DNA of 64,000 nt from Alphaproteobacteria bacterium (GTDB taxonomy: Bacteria > Pseudomonadota > Alphaproteobacteria > DSM-16000 > Inquilinaceae), in the NCBI GenBank assembly GCA_028281925.1, contig JANQIX010000019.1, positions 62,001-126,000 on the forward strand, given 5' to 3'. Below the pieces are notes generated by a model. It had not been told where the DNA came from and did no database searches. It worked only from the letters and a program-made list of their open reading frames with translations. Positions 35,442 to 45,199 of this stretch are shown here, piece by piece. The translations under genes and the position numbers were made by a program. Every line of letters starts with the position of its first letter. Position 1 is the first letter of the stretch.

Positions 35442-36902
35442 TTATCCGCGTGCGGGACGGCGCAGCGGTTCGACCCTGTCGGTCGACGGATTCTGGGTAT
35501 CTGCGGCCGGAAGGCCCCAGATGGCAATGGACCGCGTGCGGCCCTTCAAGCTTTGCTCGCCCAAAGGCTCCAGGCCGTCCAGCACGTCGGTCGCATGCTC
35601 GCCCAGCTCATCACGGACACGCGCGACCAGGGCTTCGCTGGCGATCAGCGGCCGGCCGAGATCGCGCGCCAAGCCCTGCAGGCGGCTGGTGGTGTTCACG
35701 GTGTCGCCGATCACGGCATAGGACATGCTGCGGGCCGTACCGATATCCCCCTGGACGGCCGGTCCGTAGTTCAGGCCGATGCCCAGCGCCAGCGGCACCT
35801 CGCCGGCCGCCCTGCGCTCGGCATTCCAGGCGGCGATGGCCTGCAGCATCGCCCGGCTGCACGCCATCGCCCGCGCTGCATCATTGGGACCTTCCGATGG
35901 CACGCCGAAGCTCGCCAGCATCGCATCGCCAATATACTTCTCCAGCGTGCCGCCGTGGTCGAAGACCTGCGCTTCCATGACGGAGTGGAACCGGCGCAAC
36001 AGATGCATCACCTGTTCCGGCGGCATGGCCTCGGCCATGGCCGTGAAATCGCGGATGTCGGCGAACAGCACGGCGACATTCTGGCGGCGCATCTGCCCGA
36101 AATCGCGGTCGCGGTATTCCAGCAGGTCGACCATGCTGGGCGGGAAATAGCGCGCCAGATTGGCGCGCGCACGTTCCATCGTCGCACGCGCCATGGCCAC
36201 CTGCCGAGCGCGCCGGACCAAGAGCGCGAGCCCGCCCGTCACCAGCACCGTGACGATCATCTGGAACAGCCATTCGCTGAACAGCACGAAATAGGGATCG
36301 TGATAGGCGCGCACCACGTTCTGGACGGTCAGCTCCGTATTCACCTCGGAATACACGCCCGGAAGCTGCAGTACATAAAGCAGAACCACGGTCCAGGTGG
36401 TGACGATGCAGGCCCCGCACCACAACACCAGCCGCGTCCGGTAGGTAAAGGTCGACTGCATCAGGAACAGGAAGAAGACGGCGAAATTGCCGCTGTTGAC
36501 CACGCCCTGGACATGCACCTCGGCATCGATGAACGGGTTCGGGGTGACCAGCACGAAGCCTACGAACGCGCAGTCGAACGCAATGAATAGGTGGTTCAGC
36601 CAGTCCGGGGACCGCCGCATCCAAACGAACAAGAGCTGCGCCAGACCGACGAGCAGCAGCGTCAGGATCAGGCCCAGAATATAGACCTGCGCCCAGCCCT
36701 CGACCGTGGCCCAGAACAGCTGCCAGATGAAGATGACCGACAGCGCCGCTGTGCGCACCTTGGCGGACAGCAACAGGCCGGCGCGCTCCTCCTCCACGAA
36801 GGCGGCGCGCAGGCGGTCTTCCATGCGCCCGCGCAACGCCGTGGCATCGCCGATGCGCCCCTCTTGCGGGGTCAGACCCGTCTTTCCCTGGTCAGTGCCC
36901 AT
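35442..36902 (-). CDS. Class III adenylate cyclase with N-terminal membrane domain
   Basis: 486 aa. Five to six helices (about residues 50-230) precede a coiled linker ([18 protein letters not shown]) and a cyclase catalytic domain: metal Asp D282 and D326, Lys K322 (EKYIGD) and D400 with N403/R407 ([10 protein letters not shown]), the Lys/Asp pair indicating ATP rather than GTP. Makes cAMP in the cytoplasm, perhaps responding to a membrane signal. ATG 36902 overlaps the end of the heparinase-like gene by 31 bases; ATG 36824 would avoid the overlap. It lies in an alphaproteobacterial purH-rsmB block, with 17 bases between its stop and purH. Confidence 0.88.
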   Translation of the reverse strand: MGTDQGKTGLTPQEGRIGDATALRGRMEDRLRAAFVEEERAGLLLSAKVRTAALSVIFIWQLFWATVEGWAQVYILGLILTLLLVGLAQLLFVWMRRSPDWLNHLFIAFDCAFVGFVLVTPNPFIDAEVHVQGVVNSGNFAVFFLFLMQSTFTYRTRLVLWCGACIVTTWTVVLLYVLQLPGVYSEVNTELTVQNVVRAYHDPYFVLFSEWLFQMIVTVLVTGGLALLVRRARQVAMARATMERARANLARYFPPSMVDLLEYRDRDFGQMRRQNVAVLFADIRDFTAMAEAMPPEQVMHLLRRFHSVMEAQVFDHGGTLEKYIGDAMLASFGVPSEGPNDAARAMACSRAMLQAIAAWNAERRAAGEVPLALGIGLNYGPAVQGDIGTARSMSYAVIGDTVNTTSRLQGLARDLGRPLIASEALVARVRDELGEHATDVLDGLEPLGEQSLKGRTRSIAIWGLPAADTQNPSTDRVEPLRRPARG

Positions 36903-38545
36903 TTGATGACATCGCCGGGCCGCAGACCCGAGCCGGTGATGACCAGTTGCTGGCCGCGTCGATGCTCTTCTTCGGTGGCGGCATAGAGGCTTTCTTCCAG
37001 GGCAAGACTGCCGTTCTGACAGCGGAACCGCCACCCGGCCCCGGTCGGCGGGCGCAGCAGCGCGGCGCTTCCCGCCTGGATGATCGCCGCCTTCACGCTG
37101 GGATGCAGGTGAAATCGTATCGCGAACGGCGGCGGAGTGCCCAGCCCCATGACCAGATCTTCGCCGCGAACGTCGTCGCCACCCGCGTTGATGTAAAGCT
37201 GACGCCGATGCACCAGCCCGAGACGCGGCCGATAGCCGTCGTGGCTGGCGTCGATCAGCACCGCGCCGTCTTCTTCGAACCGGCTGGCCGTGACGGTGAC
37301 ACCGTCCACAGCAACGCCCGCGCCGGGCGTGAGCGGTATCGCGTTGGTCTCGCCGAGCGAGAGCGTCGAATGCGCGGCCGTGCCGCGCAGCGCCTCGGCA
37401 AGCGGGCTGCCGCTCCCAGCCGGCGCGGTACCGCCGCAATTGACGATCAGGCGCTGGCGGCCGGCGGAAAGCTCGAACGCCAGCGGGCCGGCATGGGCGC
37501 CGACATCGTCGCCGGCCGGCGGCGGTGCGCCGACATCCATCAAGACTAGGGTCCGCCCGGCGACCACGCGCTCAAAGCCCCAATAGCGCGCGCTCTTCAG
37601 CGGCCGTCCGGTCGCCCCTGCCTGCGACAGAACGGCATTGATCTCCGCCGGATCGCCTTCGCCGCTGCCATTGAACAGCGCAAGGCCGCCGTCGCCGTGC
37701 CGTAACAGCCTGAGTGCCGCCGCCATGCGGTCGATCGCCTGCAACAGGGATTGCGGCGGCTCCGGCTGGCTGCCGTCTGCGGCATGGGCCGCGCGCATGG
37801 CGTTGCGAATATCGACGAACTGGCGCAGCACCTCGACATGGACCGCCGGATTGCGCTGGACATGCCCGCCATCGGCCAGCACCTGCTGGGCCAGGATCTG
37901 TTCAAGCTGCCTGAGCGCCGCCGGCATCCGCGCCGCGCCTTCCGGCAGGGCGAGGCAGCCGATGACCAGGCCCTTGATGGCGAAGATCAGCTCCAGCCCG
38001 CGGCAATCGCCGGGCAGCGCCCGGGCCAGATGGCGGACTTGCGCGCTTAAGCTGGCGAACAGCCGGGCACGGAAGGCATCGTCGGCACTAGCGATGAAGA
38101 AGTCATAGGCCGCCAGCCAGTTCGCGATGCGGCAGCCGAGGATATCCGGCCGCCAGGTCACCGGATGCCAGCGCCCGAACCGCTCGATCCAGGCGCCGAT
38201 CATGACGCGGGCCTGACGCCGTGCGGCATCGCCGCCCAGGGCGCGCAGATGCTTCAGCCAACAGCAGCCGTGCAGGGCGAACAGCGTCGGCTCCGGCAGG
38301 CTTTCGTCTTTCCAGATATCGGCGCCGCCGACGAACTCATGGCCCGCCAAGCGGAAGCTGCCGAAGACCATGCGGGCCCCCAGCTCGGGATCTCCGGGCC
38401 AGCCATCGGTGAAGGCCAGGCGAAGGTCGCTCGGCGGCCGCCCGCGAAGGGTCAGCGGATAGAGTGGCGATCCGTAGAGCAGGCGGCTCAGGCCGCGGCC
38501 GACGCGTGGCATCAGTGTCGGGCGGCTCCCCTCCAGCACCGTCAT
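36872..38545 (-). CDS. Heparinase II/III-like protein
   Basis: 557 aa. The N-terminal half is an alpha-helical toroid-like domain ([44 protein letters not shown]), the C-terminal half a beta-sandwich with [16 protein letters not shown] and [19 protein letters not shown], the heparinase II/III pattern. No signal peptide is visible, which is odd for a lyase of extracellular polymers. Its start overlaps the rpe stop as ATGA. It recurs next to rsmB/rpe/purH in alphaproteobacteria, suggesting a housekeeping envelope role; the true substrate is unknown. Confidence 0.87.
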   Translation of the reverse strand: MTVLEGSRPTLMPRVGRGLSRLLYGSPLYPLTLRGRPPSDLRLAFTDGWPGDPELGARMVFGSFRLAGHEFVGGADIWKDESLPEPTLFALHGCCWLKHLRALGGDAARRQARVMIGAWIERFGRWHPVTWRPDILGCRIANWLAAYDFFIASADDAFRARLFASLSAQVRHLARALPGDCRGLELIFAIKGLVIGCLALPEGAARMPAALRQLEQILAQQVLADGGHVQRNPAVHVEVLRQFVDIRNAMRAAHAADGSQPEPPQSLLQAIDRMAAALRLLRHGDGGLALFNGSGEGDPAEINAVLSQAGATGRPLKSARYWGFERVVAGRTLVLMDVGAPPPAGDDVGAHAGPLAFELSAGRQRLIVNCGGTAPAGSGSPLAEALRGTAAHSTLSLGETNAIPLTPGAGVAVDGVTVTASRFEEDGAVLIDASHDGYRPRLGLVHRRQLYINAGGDDVRGEDLVMGLGTPPPFAIRFHLHPSVKAAIIQAGSAALLRPPTGAGWRFRCQNGSLALEESLYAATEEEHRRGQQLVITGSGLRPGDVIKWALTRERRV

Positions 38546-39222
38546 TTGGCCGCCACGCTGGCCTGCGGGCGCAGCTTCAGCATGTTCCCGGCGTAGTGGT
38601 CCGGGCCGCCGACAAAGGTCGCCGTGCCGGCCACCAGCACGTCGGCACCCGCCGCAACGGCCTCTGCGGCCGTGTCGGCATTGATGCCGCCATCGACCTG
38701 GAGGTCCACATGATTTGGCAAGCCGTCCAGAAGGGTGCGCAGGCGCGCGATCTTGCGCAACTGAGAGGCGATGAATTTCTGGCCGCCGAAGCCGGGATTG
38801 ACCGTCATCACCAACACCAGATCGATATCGCCCAGCAACTCTTCCACCGCCGAAATCGGCGTTCCCGGGTTCAGCGCCAAGCCGGCCTTGGCCCCGAGCG
38901 ACCGGATCAGTTGGACCGTGCGATGGGGATGCGGCCCGGCCTCGGGGTGGAAGGTCACGATATCCGCCCCGGCCTCGACGAAGGCGGGCACCAGCGGGTC
39001 GACCGGTGCGACCATCAGATGTACGTCGAACGGCAGCCTGCTGGCCGGCCGCAGGGCGCGCGCGACGGCCGGGCCGATCGTCAGGTTCGGCACGAAATGG
39101 CCGTCCATGACATCGATATGGATCCAGTCGGCGCCGGCCTCGGTCACGGCTGCGACCTCTTCGCCCAGGCGGGCGAAATCGGCGGACAAGATCGACGGGG
39201 CAATGCGAACGGCTTGTTGCAT
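38542..39222 (-). CDS. rpe: Ribulose-phosphate 3-epimerase
   Basis: 226 aa TIM barrel interconverting ribulose-5-phosphate and xylulose-5-phosphate. Seen: [17 protein letters not shown], the metal and catalytic residues in [36 protein letters not shown] and [10 protein letters not shown] 39222 begins [10 protein letters not shown]; the frame open to 39378 lies inside rsmB antisense space. Downstream heparinase-like gene overlaps by ATGA, and rsmB ends 25 bases upstream. Confidence 0.96.
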   Translation of the reverse strand: MQQAVRIAPSILSADFARLGEEVAAVTEAGADWIHIDVMDGHFVPNLTIGPAVARALRPASRLPFDVHLMVAPVDPLVPAFVEAGADIVTFHPEAGPHPHRTVQLIRSLGAKAGLALNPGTPISAVEELLGDIDLVLVMTVNPGFGGQKFIASQLRKIARLRTLLDGLPNHVDLQVDGGINADTAAEAVAAGADVLVAGTATFVGGPDHYAGNMLKLRPQASVAAK

Positions 39223-39247
39223 AAGGCGAATCCCTTGCCTGGAGACC

Positions 39248-40564
39248 TTACCCGATTCGGCGGAGTCGGGCGATATGAAAGCCGTCCATGCCTCCGAATG
39301 CGGCACCATGGCAGGGCAAACTGCGCACGTCACCGACATCCGACAGGATCTCGGCCAGGCCGCCCACCTCCTCCGCACCGATCGGCTCGCGGCGGACCGG
39401 AGCGCCCGCAGCCAGCAGCCGGTCGATCTGCCGCTCGCCTTCCTCCGGTTCCAACGAACAGGTGCTCCATACCAAGAGGCCGCCGGGTCTCACAACGGCT
39501 ACGGCCGCGTCCAGCAGACGCCGCTGTGCCTCCGCCAGTTTCGTCACGTCTTCCGGCCGCTTCAGCCGGGCGATGTCCGGATGACGGCGGATCGTTCCAG
39601 TGGCGGTGCAGGGAGCATCCAGCAGCACGGCGTCGACCTCTCGGTCGGGCCGCCACGTCGCGGCGTCGGCCTGCACCGTTCGGGCGGAAAGATGCAGCCG
39701 GCTCAGGTTTTCGCGGAGACGTTCCAACCGCGGCGCCGAGCGGTCGACGGCGATCACATCGGCGCCGGCCGCCGCGAGCTGTGCGGTCTTGCCACCTGGT
39801 GCGGCGCACAGGTCGGCGATGGTCATTCCGGCGCAGGCGCCCGTCAGGCGGGCGGGCAGGGTCGCCCCCGCATCCTGCACCCACCACACGCCCTCCGCGA
39901 AGCCTGGGAGCTCGGTCACGGGCCCGTCGGTCCGGCGCCGCAGCGTGCCTGTGGGGACGATCTCCGCGCCAAGCCGGGCCGCCCAGGCTTCGGCATCTCC
40001 CTTGACCGTGAGGTCGAGCGGCGGCTCCTGCAGGTGGGCGGCGCCGATCGCCCGCGCAGCCTCTGCGCCATACGCATCCGACCAGCGTTGCCAAAGCCAG
40101 TCCGGCGTGTTCAGGCGGGCTTCATCCTGCCGCTTCGTCAGCCCGTCCTTGTCCCGAGCGGCCCCGCGAAGGACGGCATTGACCAGCCCCTTGTACCGGA
40201 CGGCCCCCTCGCTCTCTGCCAGGTTGACGCTGGTGGACACGGCCGCATGCGGCGGCGTGTCCAGGAACAGCAGCTGTGCCAGTCCCAGCCGGAGGATGGC
40301 CTGAATGGACGGTGCCCCTTTCGGCAGACCCTTTTTCAGCGCATCGGCGATGACGGCGTCGATCTGGCCCAGCCGCCGCAGCACCGTGGCGGCCAGGTGC
40401 CGTGCGAAGGCCCTGTCGCGCGGGCTGAGCCGCGGATCGAGTGCCTCCAGCGCCTCGTCCAAGGGACGGCGGCGGGCCAGCACGGCGTCGATCAGGCCCA
40501 GCGCCGCCCGTCGGGCAGGCAGGCCGCTCGCGGCCTGCGATCCGTTCCCGGCTGGTCCGCTCAC
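39248..40564 (-). CDS. rsmB: RsmB/NOP family rRNA (cytosine-C5) methyltransferase
   Basis: 438 aa. An N-terminal NusB-like RNA-binding domain ([19 protein letters not shown]...[21 protein letters not shown]) precedes a Rossmann methyltransferase domain: SAM loop [14 protein letters not shown], catalytic motif [17 protein letters not shown] and second Cys in [12 protein letters not shown]. Methylates C967 of 16S rRNA in E. coli. The GTG start at 40564 is preceded by GAGGG. First gene of the rsmB-rpe-heparinase-cyclase-purH run. Confidence 0.94.
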   Translation of the reverse strand: MSGPAGNGSQAASGLPARRAALGLIDAVLARRRPLDEALEALDPRLSPRDRAFARHLAATVLRRLGQIDAVIADALKKGLPKGAPSIQAILRLGLAQLLFLDTPPHAAVSTSVNLAESEGAVRYKGLVNAVLRGAARDKDGLTKRQDEARLNTPDWLWQRWSDAYGAEAARAIGAAHLQEPPLDLTVKGDAEAWAARLGAEIVPTGTLRRRTDGPVTELPGFAEGVWWVQDAGATLPARLTGACAGMTIADLCAAPGGKTAQLAAAGADVIAVDRSAPRLERLRENLSRLHLSARTVQADAATWRPDREVDAVLLDAPCTATGTIRRHPDIARLKRPEDVTKLAEAQRRLLDAAVAVVRPGGLLVWSTCSLEPEEGERQIDRLLAAGAPVRREPIGAEEVGGLAEILSDVGDVRSLPCHGAAFGGMDGFHIARLRRIG

Positions 40565-40713
40565 GCGCCCTCACGCATGCGGCGGTCCAGGGTCACAATG
40601 AATCGATTCGATGTGGGCTGCGGTAAACTGTTACTTTGTAAACGCACGATATGATCCTTGGCGTCGCCGCTTCGGGCCGGCGCGGTTGATCCGACAAGAC
40701 GAGGGCAGGGGCT

Positions 40714-41265
40714 TTGGCATTTCCGCGGGTGGGACGGCGGTCGCTTCTGGCCGGTGCGGGGGCAGCGCTGATCGCGCGCCCAGCGCTGCCGTCGGTTGGT
40801 GAGCCGCGTGAGCTGCGCCTTTACAACGTGCATACGGGCGAGAGCTTCCGCGACGTCTACCACAATGGGGAAGGCTATTTCGCTGCCGCCTTGCCCCGGC
40901 TGAACTGGTTTCTGCGCGATCACCGCGAATCCGCGGCCAGTGAGATGGATCCCCGGCTGTTCGACATTCTGTGGACCGTGCAGCGCAACTATCTCAGAAC
41001 CCATGGGGCGCGTGTCACCCTGAACGTCCATTCCGCCTACCGCACCGAGCGGACCAATGCATTGCTGAGGTCCGAAGGGGCAGCCCAGAACAGCTATCAC
41101 AAATTCGGCCGCGCCATTGACATCTCCGCGCAGGGCTACGGCATCTTCTTCCTATACGACATGGTACAGAGCTCAGGCGCCGGCGGGGTCGGCGTCTATA
41201 TGCGCAGCCAGTTCGCCCATCTCGACACCGGCCCGCGGCGGCACTGGATCCAGCCGCTCTGGTAG
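40714..41265 (+). CDS. DUF882/YcbK-type murein endopeptidase, Tat-exported
   Basis: 183 aa. The N-terminus has twin arginines (GRRSLLAGAGAALIARPALPS), pointing to Tat export. The M15-like domain follows: LNVHSAYRTERTN, SYHKFGRAIDIS (zinc His and Asp) and FAHLDTGPRRHW (third ligand). In E. coli the relative MepK cleaves meso-DAP crosslinks in peptidoglycan. TTG 40714 has GGCAGGGG just before it. The family name describes the fold, so the precise bond cleaved here is inferred. Confidence 0.87.
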   Translation: MAFPRVGRRSLLAGAGAALIARPALPSVGEPRELRLYNVHTGESFRDVYHNGEGYFAAALPRLNWFLRDHRESAASEMDPRLFDILWTVQRNYLRTHGARVTLNVHSAYRTERTNALLRSEGAAQNSYHKFGRAIDISAQGYGIFFLYDMVQSSGAGGVGVYMRSQFAHLDTGPRRHWIQPLW

Positions 41266-41293
41266 GGCGCCCAACCCCCGCGGACCTTTCGGA

Positions 41294-42148
41294 TCAGCCC
41301 CAGGGGCCGGCCACCCCGGCCATCTGACGCAGGCGGGAAACGCGGTTGCTGGTGTTCGGGTGGGTGGAAAACAGCCCGTCCACGGCCTGGGCGTGCAGCG
41401 GGTTGATGATGAACATGTGGGCCGTCGCCGGGTTGCGCTCCGCCTGGTGATTGACGATCCCCTTGGCGAACCGATCGATCTTCTCCAGCGCCCGGGCGAG
41501 CCACATCGGCCGGCCGCAGATTTCTGCGCCGATGCGATCGGCCTCATATTCGCGCGAGCGGCTGATGGCCATCTGCACCAGGGCAGCGGCCAGCGGTGCC
41601 AGAACCATCATCAGGATGACGCCGACGATGCCCAGCGGGCTGTTGCGGTTGCCGCCGAAGAACAGCGCGAAATTGGCCAGCATCGAGAGCGCGCCGGCCA
41701 GCGTGGCCGTGACCGTCATGATCAGTGTGTCCCGGTTGCGCACATGGGCCAGCTCATGCGCCATGACGCCCGCCAGCTCCTCAGTGTCGAGCTGGCGCAT
41801 TAGCCCGGTCGTGGCAGCGACGGCCGCATTGGCCGGGTTGCGGCCGGTCGCAAACGCGTTGGGCTGGTCGTTCTCGATGATGTAGACGCGCGGCATGGGC
41901 AGGTTCGCCCGTTCCGCCAGCTGTGCCACAAGCGCGTAGAACTGGGGGGCGGAGCGCGCATCCACCTCCCGCGCGCCGTGCATGCGCAGCACCATCTTGT
42001 CCGCGTTCCAATAGGCGAACGCGTTCATGCCAACGGCGATCATCAGCGCGATGATGATCCCGCCCTCTCCGGCCAAGAGGAAACCCGCGCCCAGGAACAG
42101 CGCGGTCATCGCGGCCATCAGCATGGCCGTCCGCATCATGCCGTTCAT
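41294..42148 (-). CDS. htpX: Membrane zinc protease HtpX
   Basis: 284 aa M48 family protease for quality control of inner-membrane proteins. Two N-terminal helices (1-50), zinc motif [10 protein letters not shown] in the middle, two further helices ([42 protein letters not shown]) and [15 protein letters not shown] with the third ligand Glu. C-terminal [17 protein letters not shown] is typical. ATG 42148 has AGAGAGTGG upstream. Convergent with the DUF882 gene. Confidence 0.94.
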   Translation of the reverse strand: MNGMMRTAMLMAAMTALFLGAGFLLAGEGGIIIALMIAVGMNAFAYWNADKMVLRMHGAREVDARSAPQFYALVAQLAERANLPMPRVYIIENDQPNAFATGRNPANAAVAATTGLMRQLDTEELAGVMAHELAHVRNRDTLIMTVTATLAGALSMLANFALFFGGNRNSPLGIVGVILMMVLAPLAAALVQMAISRSREYEADRIGAEICGRPMWLARALEKIDRFAKGIVNHQAERNPATAHMFIINPLHAQAVDGLFSTHPNTSNRVSRLRQMAGVAGPWG

Positions 42149-42297
42149 CCGCCACTCTCTTCTCGCCCGCGTTGGGGCGGTAGCAGTTATCCGGCCCTGG
42201 AGATATGTGACGGGGTATATAGTTCAAGCGATGGACACTGGACCTGCACGCACCGATGCGGCCTGGGGCCGGATCAGCAAGGGGAAGGACGCGACCG

Positions 42298-42495
42298 ATG
42301 ACCGACGGGGAAGACCGGAAGCTCGAAGATGCTGATGGCACCGTATCCGCCGCCGATGAGGCGACGGACAGTGACGACGCAAAGACGCGGCGGAAGGTCC
42401 CACAGCAGATGCCGGGCGAGATCGGCGGGCCTGAGGGCCTGGAGCCGACCCGCTACGGCGACTGGGAGGTGAATGGCCGCTGTACCGACTTCTGA
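42298..42495 (+). CDS. DUF1674 protein, SDH assembly factor 4-like
   Basis: 65 aa. The C-terminus GEIGGPEGLEPTRYGDWEVNGRCTDF is the hallmark of the DUF1674/SDHAF4 family; eukaryotic SDHAF4 binds flavinated SdhA before complex II assembly. The N-terminal 35 residues are acidic and disordered. ATG 42298 has GGGGAAGGA eight to nine bases upstream; the extended frame from 42256 is not needed. It lies 17 kb from sdhCDAB in this window. Confidence 0.9.
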   Translation: MTDGEDRKLEDADGTVSAADEATDSDDAKTRRKVPQQMPGEIGGPEGLEPTRYGDWEVNGRCTDF

Positions 42496-42589
42496 GATTG
42501 CCGTTTGGAAGAGAATATAATCCTACTTGGTTTGTAATGTTCCTATCTTCGTGCTATTGTTGCGAGACCTGACAATTGCTGGTCCCAAC

Positions 42590-43027
42590 ATGTCATCTTG
42601 GATTCGCTCTCTGTTGTTGCTTCTGCTGCTGGTGCCCGCGATGCGTGGTGTGGGGCAGGACGTGCTGTCCGGCCCCGTGGCTGCTGATGTGGTCGACGTG
42701 GTGGATGGTGACACGTTGACGGTCCGGGCGCAGATCTGGCTTGGGCAACAGCTGGAAATACGGGTGCGGCTGGCCGGCGTGGACACGCCGGAACTGCGGG
42801 CCCGCTGCGCGCAGGAACTGGCGCTGGCCGGGCAGGCGTCGGACGCAGTGGCGGCGATGGTCGCCGGCCGTCGGGTTCTGCTGCGCAACGTGCATTATGG
42901 CACCTACGCCGGCCGGGTCGTGGCCCAGGTTGAGGTCGATGGGCGGGACCTCGCGACCGTGCTGATCGAGTCGGGGCTCGGGGCTGCGTATGATGGCAGG
43001 GGTGACCGGCCCGACTGGTGCCTTTGA
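42590..43027 (+). CDS. Secreted staphylococcal-nuclease-like protein
   Basis: 145 aa. Signal peptide MSSWIRSLLLLLLLVPAMRGVGQ. The SNase OB-fold shows VVDVVDGDTLTVR, RVRLAGVDTPELRARC (calcium Asp and catalytic Arg/Glu) and YGTYAGRVVAQVEVDGRDLATVLI. An extracellular or periplasmic nuclease is likely. ATG 42590 begins the signal peptide; upstream in-frame sequence to 42527 is AT-rich promoter-like DNA. It sits at the left edge of a variable zone. Confidence 0.85.
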   Translation: MSSWIRSLLLLLLLVPAMRGVGQDVLSGPVAADVVDVVDGDTLTVRAQIWLGQQLEIRVRLAGVDTPELRARCAQELALAGQASDAVAAMVAGRRVLLRNVHYGTYAGRVVAQVEVDGRDLATVLIESGLGAAYDGRGDRPDWCL

Positions 43028-43189
43028 GCGGCACGACTTGAGGGGCATCCTGCTGGCAGCCGCATGGCTGGTTCGGTAACCAATGTGAAAAATACATGGC
43101 AGTGATGCGTCGGGTATGGTACAGTTTTTTTGCAACAAAGCTCCAGACGTGAGCCAGTAACGACCAAAGAGATGCCGTCGCTTCTCAGA

Positions 43190-43207
43190 ATCGTTCCAAG
43201 GAACGAT
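43190..43207. promoter_or_regulatory. Perfect 8+2+8 palindrome, possible operator
   Basis: ATCGTTCC and its exact complement GGAACGAT are separated by AA. This size and symmetry suit a dimeric regulator's operator. No adjacent start codon shows what it would control; the AraC regulator nearby normally binds direct-repeat-like half sites. It could also be a fortuitous palindrome. Confidence 0.35.
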
Positions 43208-43303
43208 CCAAAGCAGGCATGGGAGTCGTCATAAGGTCGCCAGGCAGTTCGCTGGGGGTTATTGCAAAAGGTCGATGCTGCAGCAGATTTGACTGCAGGA
43301 CCG

Positions 43304-43324
43304 AAAAACGCCCCCGCGCGGGGG
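43304..43324 (-). terminator. Intrinsic terminator candidate
   Basis: On the minus strand a perfectly palindromic CCCCCGCGCGGGGG (43311-43324) is followed by CGTTTTTC (43303-43310). A stem of up to 7 GC pairs plus a T-tract fits factor-independent termination. It would end transcripts from the AraC-type gene, 257 bases beyond that gene's stop. Confidence 0.55.
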
Positions 43325-43580
43325 TAAGGGGCACGACGGTAAGGTCGTGGACGCCCGAATGCGCCGGCAGAGGCAACAGCCCTGCCGGCGGCGTCGTTTC
43401 AGGGCCTGCGGTTTGCGCATAGCGAACCGGTTCGGCGCCGGACCGGCGAACGGGTCAAATTCGCCAAGAGCATGAATTACCGCGGGGTGCAGCCATCGGA
43501 GTTTGGATGGGTGCTGCGAAACGTGATGGCAGGGGCCGGCCGTCACGCCTGATGCCGGTCTTCGCATCGCACCGACGGCC

Positions 43581-44435
43581 TTACCGGCCAATTGGAACCC
43601 AGACCTCGCCGTCCAATCGATGTGCCGGATCCAAGGTCCAGGCGGGATGCGGCTTGTACGATTGCATGTGGCTCCCATCCAAGGGCTGCACGCCCGAAGA
43701 TGGAAACCAGTCTGCATAGATTGCAAAGACGAAGGCCTCCAGTCGGCCGATCTCCAGCGAGAACGGAAACGCCAGATACTGATCCCAAGTGATGTCCAAA
43801 CGCTGCAGCCCGCCCTGCAGACCGTTACTTGCGCTGACTGTGACGCCCGCAAAGAAGTCATAAGCCAGTCCGTTCTCCTCCGAGACGTCGCAGACATAGT
43901 GGCAGTATCCCGGATCGATCTTGTGCGGGATGGCCGGGATCATCGGGTGGAACCGGGTCATCACCTGCATGGCTTCGGTGGCGGCGCCACTCTCTTCGCC
44001 GACATGCCGGCTGAGGCCGACAAGTGTCAGGGAAAGGTTCGCCTCCGTCCGAGGCTGGGGCACGGATATGGTCATCGATGGGCTCCAGAAGATCGGATTG
44101 ACGAGGGGCAGCTGTTCAAGGCTGCCGTGGCGGCGCAGTTCACTGGGGCTGACCCCAAACTCGGCGTTGAACGCCCGTGTGAAGACGGCATGGGACTCGT
44201 AACCGACCGTCAGCGCGATGGTTAGAACGGTGTCGTCACTGCGGATGAGCAGTTTCGCGGCCTCGGTCAGGCGGCGCAGTCTTAGATAGCGTGCCAGCGG
44301 AAACCCGGTCGTGTGGGCGAACACGCGGGACAGGTGGTGACGGCTGATGGCACTCGCCCGCGCGATAGCCTCGACGCCTATTTCCTCGCCAAGGTGATCC
44401 TCGACATACGCCAAGGCGCGGTTGATCGAGTGCAC
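43581..44435 (-). CDS. AraC-family regulator with GyrI-like effector domain
   Basis: 284 aa. Double HTH at the N-terminus: GVEAIARASAISRHHLSRVFAHTTGFPLARYLRLRRLTEAAKLL, then IALTVGYESHAVFTRAFNAEFGVSPSELRR. The C-terminal half is a GyrI-like ligand-binding domain (AYDFFAGVTV...FVFAIYADWFPSSG), as in SoxS/Rob-like efflux or drug-response regulators. GTG 44435 has AAAGGACG at ideal spacing, so the 39 extra residues of a frame open to 44552 are not included. Its target is unknown; the divergent low-GC membrane gene at 44635 is one candidate. Confidence 0.88.
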   Translation of the reverse strand: MHSINRALAYVEDHLGEEIGVEAIARASAISRHHLSRVFAHTTGFPLARYLRLRRLTEAAKLLIRSDDTVLTIALTVGYESHAVFTRAFNAEFGVSPSELRRHGSLEQLPLVNPIFWSPSMTISVPQPRTEANLSLTLVGLSRHVGEESGAATEAMQVMTRFHPMIPAIPHKIDPGYCHYVCDVSEENGLAYDFFAGVTVSASNGLQGGLQRLDITWDQYLAFPFSLEIGRLEAFVFAIYADWFPSSGVQPLDGSHMQSYKPHPAWTLDPAHRLDGEVWVPIGR

Positions 44436-44634
44436 CGTTCGTCCTTTCGGTTCGTTCGGCGGCACTCTGGCATTGGTGCGAAGGCCGTGCTTTGCAGTTT
44501 GTGCGGAAATTGGCGGCTTTGGGCGGATGGGAGCAGCGATGTAGGGCGCCATCCGCTGCCAATGCTTTAACGCATGTCAGTCGACGGGTATTATCTTATA
44601 ATAAGAAAAATCCTGATAAGGGGAGATTATAATC

Positions 44635-45042
44635 ATGAAAGCTCAGTCAATTCACGGTTCCATGACCGACTTTGCAAAGAGTCTCTGGGATATGGCCAAT
44701 GGTATTGTTGCATTCTCGGTTGTTCAGGCAATCGCTTTTCTTTACAAATTGGATGATGATTCTTTTGTTCAAGAAGTGAGTGACTCCAAGGCTCAATGTA
44801 TTGTCATTATCATGATTGTTCTGATGATGTTTCTCTCCATTCTGGCGATATATTGCGTGCATCGGCTTGCCACCCGTCAGAACCCGGAAGCGGAGGCGCG
44901 AAGAATCTGGAGGGACGTCAGCCGAGGTCGCGCGACCGCAGTGACTATCTTTAATTTACTTTGCTTGGGCTCGTACTGTTTTGCAATTTCGCACTATGAT
45001 GCGTCGAGCCGATTTAGTTATTTTCCATTCATTTGTGTTTGA
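44635..45042 (+). CDS. Low-GC small membrane protein
   Basis: 135 aa with about three helices: GIVAFSVVQAIAFLYKL (23-39), AQCIVIIMIVLMMFLSILAIYCV (53-75) and TAVTIFNLLCLGSYCFAI (102-119). The segment NPEAEARRIWRDVSRGR between helices is charged. Strong GGGGAG sits about nine bases upstream of the ATG. GC falls to 38% in 44701-44760, unlike flanking genes, suggesting acquisition by transfer. No family recognised. It is divergent from the AraC regulator. Confidence 0.7.
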   Translation: MKAQSIHGSMTDFAKSLWDMANGIVAFSVVQAIAFLYKLDDDSFVQEVSDSKAQCIVIIMIVLMMFLSILAIYCVHRLATRQNPEAEARRIWRDVSRGRATAVTIFNLLCLGSYCFAISHYDASSRFSYFPFICV

Positions 45043-45199
45043 TGGATTTCTGCGAAGGATAGGCTTCTTGAAGCCGCAGGATCATCTGCATTGATCCGGC
45101 GGGACGTTCAACCATGCCGCCGTCGCCGTCAGACCGCGCAGCCGCCGCGTGCCTGCGCTATCATCCCCGTCGCCTGATCCCGCCGCCTGGGCAACCCGC

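Larger units (their letters stand above)
43028..43580. other. Intergenic region with palindrome and terminator
   Basis: 553 bases between the nuclease gene and the AraC gene's stop. I see no convincing gene. It contains an 18-base palindrome at 43190-43207 and a GC hairpin with T-tract on the minus strand at 43304-43324, listed separately. An AT-rich patch with a T7 run lies near 43090-43135. A frame at 43259-43897 is shadow of the AraC gene. Confidence 0.6.
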
